Source: Candidatus Magasanikbacteria bacterium RIFCSPHIGHO2_02_FULL_50_9b
GTDB lineage: Bacteria; Patescibacteriota; Patescibacteriia; Magasanikbacterales; 2-02-FULL-50-9b
Assembly (NCBI GenBank): GCA_001782975.1
Contig: MFQD01000032.1
Location: 1 to 16,964 of the forward strand
Direction: 5' to 3'
Length of the DNA stretch: 16,964 nucleotides
Part shown: positions 13,150 to 16,964 of the stretch, one piece after another
Layout of the letters: the number at the start of each line of letters is the position of its first letter
Position numbering within the stretch: the first letter of the stretch is position 1
The notes under the pieces: model-generated
Database searches by the model: none
Told to the model about the DNA's origin: nothing
What the model saw: the letters and a program-made list of their open reading frames with translations, nothing else
Program-made: the position numbers and the translations under genes

Positions 13150-13165
13150 CGTTTCACATGAAACG
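13150..13165. promoter_or_regulatory. parS-like palindrome, copy 2
   Basis: CGTTTCACATGAAACG shares the 14-base core GTTTCACATGAAAC with copy 1, and three positions differ from the parS consensus. The arms extend to ttcgtttc/gaaacgaa. It lies between the minus-strand promoter (13210-13238) and the ATG at 13125, where an operator would also be expected. Confidence 0.5.
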
Positions 13166-13209
13166 AAATACAAAAATTATCAAGATAAATGCTCAATTTG
13201 TATACACTA

Positions 13210-13238
13210 ATGTTACCAAATGGCACACAAAAAGTCAA
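13210..13238 (-). promoter_or_regulatory. Minus-strand promoter of the LAGLIDADG-like gene
   Basis: Read on the minus strand: TTGACT (13238-13233), a 17-base spacer and TAACAT (13215-13210). The start would lie near 13203, upstream of both parS-like sites. Confidence 0.6.
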
Positions 13239-13248
13239 TTCACATGAT

Positions 13249-13305
13249 TTACACACAGAAATCACAGCTTTATCCCCATACTTATCAACAGGCCGAATAT
13301 CCACA
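13249..13305 (+). other. Cluster of four DnaA-box-like 9-mers
   Basis: TTACACACA (13249), TTATCCCCA (13270), TTATCAACA (13282) and ATATCCACA (13297) each differ from TTATnCACA by one base, all in the same orientation. They lie next to an AT-rich stretch (about 13165-13215). Together with the perfect box at 12595 and the parS-like sites this may be part of a replication origin; no dnaA or dnaN gene is in the window. Confidence 0.45.
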
Positions 13306-13310
13306 TTTTT

Positions 13311-13319
13311 TGCTATAAT
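13311..13319 (+). promoter_or_regulatory. Extended -10 promoter of the giant surface protein gene
   Basis: TGC directly before a perfect TATAAT (13314-13319). The -35 position holds GGCCGA, no match, and the DnaA-box-like sites end only five bases upstream, so DnaA binding would cover the promoter. The leader is about 32 bases without an SD sequence. Confidence 0.65.
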
Positions 13320-13357
13320 AAGCCCAGCCTGCACTACCACAGGTACTGCTGTAATTT

Positions 13358-16300
13358 ATGTCTCTTCGGCAGTGGTTCGGCCGGAAATTCCTTTTAATCA
13401 AGCGAAAATTTAAAGATTCCGCCGCGCCACACACGCGGACGGATGTTTTTTCAATATCTCAAACACCAGAACTCGCTGCAGATTCGGTCAGGGAGCAGCT
13501 CATCATCGTACTTATTGCTTGCGCAATTGCGATCATGGCCGTTCCACTCATGTACCTGATCCCAAAGCTCTACGATCAAGCATTTGCAACCACATGGGTA
13601 GTTAATGATTACATTGCTGCAACAGATGACATTGGCCGTGCGGGTAACATGACAATGGTGACGACAACAGGTCTCCCCGCAGTGACCTATTACGATTTAA
13701 CCAACAAAACCGCAAAATACGCTCAACGCGAATCAGATGGAACATGGACCGTCGAATCAATTGAGACGTTTGGAGCGACCTACGGTTTTGGAACTGTTGC
13801 CAACATCAAATTTGGCATGAACATTGACCCGACTGATGGAAAGCCGAGCGTTGCATATTGTAAATATGGATCGCCTGCCACAGCGTCGCAGCTTCGATAC
13901 GCACATCGCGTTGGTGGTGGAGCCGGCGATTGCGGCACGAGCAACAACTGGACGTGTTTGAGTGTTGGCAGCACGAATGATTCATGCACCATGCGCATGC
14001 TCGCACTCGAATTTCATGCAACGAGCAGTCGACCAACGATCGCGACAGCAGTGCCAGCCGGTGGAAACGGAACCGTTGATTTCTATGAATATAACGGCTC
14101 AACGTGGATTAATACACAGGCAGTGGGTTCAACATATGGCATTGTATATGACATGGAAGATGTGGTGCTCGGCTACACAACAAGCACAAATCAGCCGCTC
14201 GTCATCTACAGCGCTGATGATGCGTCGAAAGTTCAAATGTATTACTCACAACGCCAATCAAATTGGACGTGGACAACACCGATTGAGATTGACCGGTGGG
14301 CATACGATGGGCAGACTCGCTTGCGCAACAAATCAATGGTGCGCGACAGCAGTGGCTACTTCTACTACACCTATAGTCCGTACAACGGCGGCCTCAAATA
14401 TGGAACGCTGAAGGGTTCGAATATTGTAACATCAACCATTGATTCGACCGTATCCACAACATGGACTGGTATTGCGCTCGATTCGAGCAACAATGCAAAA
14501 GTTGCGTATTATGACAACACAAATGATGACTTAAGATACTCAAGTTACAACGGCTCATCGTGGTCAACTGAAACTGCATCGTCAACTGGTATTGTGGGTG
14601 CGTATGCATCACTCGCGCTCTCGAGCGATTCACCACTCATCTATTATCAGGATGTCACGAATGGCAATGCATCATTTATTTCTGCAACCGCATTTAACAC
14701 AGCGCCAAGCGCTCCAACAACACCATACTCAAGCTCCACAACGGCACAAACTGGTGCCACAAACCCAACAAATCTTGCAACTGGCACCCCTGCATTTAGC
14801 GCACTGTTTCAAGATCCGGATACGGGGAACACGGCAAATAAGGCGCAAATTCAGGTGACAACATCGAGCGACGGCTTTGCAACCGTGACGCATTGGGATA
14901 CTGGTTCTTCTGGCAACACAATTACATCAGTTGCAATTGGTTCCCGCTCGCAGGATCTCGTGTTTAATAATTTTGGAACAGCTGCGACGTATGCGATCGG
15001 CATTGCGGACGATGGCACAGAAAGCACGAATACGAGCTACAATTGGCGCATCAGATTTTGGGATACTGGCGGTCTTGCTGGAACGTGGTCCGCAACCGCA
15101 ACATTTTCAATTCTCGATCTCCCACTTGTTCCATCAGGAATGACTGTGCCACTCGGCACAACAACGGCAACACCGGCATGGACAGACAATTCGTCAATAG
15201 AAGATCGTGTGCAAGTGGTGATTTCAACGGATAACGTCTTATATAGTCATCACGCGTCCACAACGGCCGCAAGTCAAACATCAACAAGCACAACTGACCT
15301 GACGCCAAACACACTGTACTATTTTAAGGCACGATCATGGAATGAAGCTGGTTATTCAACGTCATATACCACCGCAACAAGTGGTTACACACTCGCGAAT
15401 GTACCAACTGCATTAATCGCGAGTTCAACGGCGTACGATCGCGTGAATACAGCTTGGGGTGCCAACAGCAATCCATCAGCCACAGAATATTACGCAATTA
15501 ATGTAACGGCAGGTACAAATTCCGGCTGGCTCAGCACGCGTGAAAATTTGTTCACCGGTCTTGAGGGTGCGAAATCATATTCATTTCAAGTTCGCGCGCG
15601 CAATGGCGGTTCGGTTCCTACTGAATACACATCAGTTGTGAGCACTACCACACTCCCAAACACGCCGAACAGCCTTTCACTTTTGGCAGACGGGACCTCT
15701 GTAACTGCATCGTGGTCTGCAAACGGGAATAGCTCGTCTGCGAATTATAATGTTGAAAACACAACAACAGGCGCTACGTCAGGCGATACCGCGAGCCTTT
15801 CCTACACTTTTACTGGTCTCACTGCTGGAGCAACCTACAGTTTTCGTGTGAAAGCCTTGAATTCAGACAGCATTTCATCATCGTATTCTGACCCCACGAC
15901 GGTCACCATGCCGACGGCTGCTGGTGGCGCGAGTAGTCAGGGAAAAATACAGCAACAGCAGCAAGCGAGCGAAGCGGCGAAAGACACAATCTCTGGATCA
16001 ATTATTATTGGAGAAGGCGCTGCGACTGGCTTTACCTCATCAACGCAAGCGACGCTGAGCATGCGCTATTCGGACAACGTCGTATACATGATGGTTGCAA
16101 ATGATCCGGGTTTTGATCAGGCAACGTGGATTCCGGCGCAGACCATTAAATCATGGACACTCGTAGGTGGCACTGGCTCACGCACGGTGTATGTTAAATT
16201 TAAGAGCGCCAAAGGCACGGTGAGCGATGTATTCGCTGATTCAGTAATACTGGATCAAACGCCTCCGACTGCGCCGACAATGACTGTGCCAGCAGATGGT

Positions 16301-16964
16301 TCTACGCTTGAGAATAAGAACCAAACATATGCTGGTTATGCTGAAGTTGGCACGGCTGCGCAGATCGAAATTTTGTTGCGATCAGATATGTCAGTTGTTG
16401 AAAAATACAGCGCGCAAACTGACAGCAGTGGCGCATGGTCATACACATCCGAAGTGCCGCTCGACCCAGACAGCTACATCGTGCGCGTTACTGCCATTGA
16501 TCGCGCAGGAAATGTCAGCGCTTCTGTGGAGCGCGCGTTCTCATTAACGGACAGCACGCCGCCGATCAAACCAACGGTTGAATTTCCAGTCGCACTCTCC
16601 ATGGTTGAAACGTCAACGGGAAAATTTGCCACCAAAGGTACGGGCGAACCGCGATCAAAAATAATTATTGTTCGTGACAATATTTTGACGTATGAAACCG
16701 TAGTGTCTGATCGTGGAAATTGGGAATTTAATTTTGAGGTGCCCTTTGGCGATGGACGGCATTCATTAAAATATTTTGCGATTGATCAATCGAAAAATCA
16801 GAGTACAGATGTTGAAGTTCTGTTTGCTGTTGAGATTAAGGAAGCGGCGCCAGAGACGGTGCAGGAGGAAGACGAACAAACTGACGACACGATTTCGCAG
16901 GAGCGCGAGCCAGAAACTAAAAAACATTGTCTGTTTTGCTGCCATTTAAATATCAGAATAGTGG
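13358..16964 (+). CDS. Giant membrane-anchored surface protein, 3' partial
   Basis: One unbroken frame runs from ATG 13358 to the end of the window (1,202 codons, no stop). The N-terminus is basic (RKFLLIKRKFK), then a hydrophobic helix at about 48-68 (IIVLIACAIAIMAVPL) anchors the chain so that the rest faces outward. Residues about 80-440 repeat a propeller-like pattern (VTYYDLTNKTAKYAQ, VAYYDNTNDDLRYSS). A W-containing beta domain follows (445-585), then three fibronectin III-like domains (about 588-680, 682-770, 772-852), a Gln-rich linker (IQQQQQASEAAKD, near 862) and Ig-like domains with TPP joints and AIDRAGNVS. An adhesin or S-layer-associated role is inferred. The final residues after the A6 run at 16919-16924 turn Cys-rich (HCLFCCHLN), which may signal a frameshift. 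No SD sequence. Confidence 0.85.
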   Translation, partial: MSLRQWFGRKFLLIKRKFKDSAAPHTRTDVFSISQTPELAADSVREQLIIVLIACAIAIMAVPLMYLIPKLYDQAFATTWVVNDYIAATDDIGRAGNMTMVTTTGLPAVTYYDLTNKTAKYAQRESDGTWTVESIETFGATYGFGTVANIKFGMNIDPTDGKPSVAYCKYGSPATASQLRYAHRVGGGAGDCGTSNNWTCLSVGSTNDSCTMRMLALEFHATSSRPTIATAVPAGGNGTVDFYEYNGSTWINTQAVGSTYGIVYDMEDVVLGYTTSTNQPLVIYSADDASKVQMYYSQRQSNWTWTTPIEIDRWAYDGQTRLRNKSMVRDSSGYFYYTYSPYNGGLKYGTLKGSNIVTSTIDSTVSTTWTGIALDSSNNAKVAYYDNTNDDLRYSSYNGSSWSTETASSTGIVGAYASLALSSDSPLIYYQDVTNGNASFISATAFNTAPSAPTTPYSSSTTAQTGATNPTNLATGTPAFSALFQDPDTGNTANKAQIQVTTSSDGFATVTHWDTGSSGNTITSVAIGSRSQDLVFNNFGTAATYAIGIADDGTESTNTSYNWRIRFWDTGGLAGTWSATATFSILDLPLVPSGMTVPLGTTTATPAWTDNSSIEDRVQVVISTDNVLYSHHASTTAASQTSTSTTDLTPNTLYYFKARSWNEAGYSTSYTTATSGYTLANVPTALIASSTAYDRVNTAWGANSNPSATEYYAINVTAGTNSGWLSTRENLFTGLEGAKSYSFQVRARNGGSVPTEYTSVVSTTTLPNTPNSLSLLADGTSVTASWSANGNSSSANYNVENTTTGATSGDTASLSYTFTGLTAGATYSFRVKALNSDSISSSYSDPTTVTMPTAAGGASSQGKIQQQQQASEAAKDTISGSIIIGEGAATGFTSSTQATLSMRYSDNVVYMMVANDPGFDQATWIPAQTIKSWTLVGGTGSRTVYVKFKSAKGTVSDVFADSVILDQTPPTAPTMTVPADGSTLENKNQTYAGYAEVGTAAQIEILLRSDMSVVEKYSAQTDSSGAWSYTSEVPLDPDSYIVRVTAIDRAGNVSASVERAFSLTDSTPPIKPTVEFPVALSMVETSTGKFATKGTGEPRSKIIIVRDNILTYETVVSDRGNWEFNFEVPFGDGRHSLKYFAIDQSKNQSTDVEVLFAVEIKEAAPETVQEEDEQTDDTISQEREPETKKHCLFCCHLNIRIV

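Overview
The window looks like the chromosome of a Patescibacteria (Candidate Phyla Radiation) bacterium. This is inferred from small compact genes, many genes lacking a Shine-Dalgarno (SD) sequence, a very large anchored surface protein with fibronectin-like and Ig-like domains, and several orphan proteins I cannot place. Firm anchors are DNA polymerase I (polA), the DNA polymerase III delta subunit (holA), ribosomal protein S20 (rpsT), RmuC, tRNA-Cys(GCA) and tRNA-Arg(CCU).

Layout. 1-243 is the 3' end of a surface protein with an Ig-like domain. 230-382 is a tRNA-Cys unit with promoter and terminator. 383-771 has no gene but is packed with inverted repeats and ends in a strong promoter. 772-2709 holds two orphan genes, each with its own promoter and terminator. 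2820-5516 is polA. 5628-6720 holds two more orphan genes, one membrane-anchored. 6821-8671 is an accessory pair, a DUF3800 protein and a RhuM-Fic protein. 8719-9986 is the housekeeping pair holA-rpsT. 10188-10997 is a fifth orphan cassette. 11139-11429 is the C-terminal remnant of a reverse transcriptase. 11476-12549 is rmuC on the minus strand. 12595-13319 holds a perfect DnaA box, tRNA-Arg, a degenerate LAGLIDADG-type gene, two parS-like palindromes and a cluster of DnaA-box-like sites; it could be a replication-origin or partition locus. From 13358 to the end runs one unbroken reading frame of more than 1,200 codons for a giant surface protein; it has no stop inside the window.

Two gene styles stand out. 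Recognisable or accessory genes (polA, DUF3800, RhuM-Fic, holA, rpsT, rmuC, the reverse transcriptase remnant, the giant surface protein) have no SD sequence, and several have a -10 box so close to the ATG that the mRNA should be leaderless or nearly so. The five unrecognised proteins use more GC-rich codons, have longer leaders, mostly with an SD-like purine run, and lie in monocistronic units closed by strong hairpin terminators. This split is the most interesting system-level signal here, together with the possible origin/partition region.
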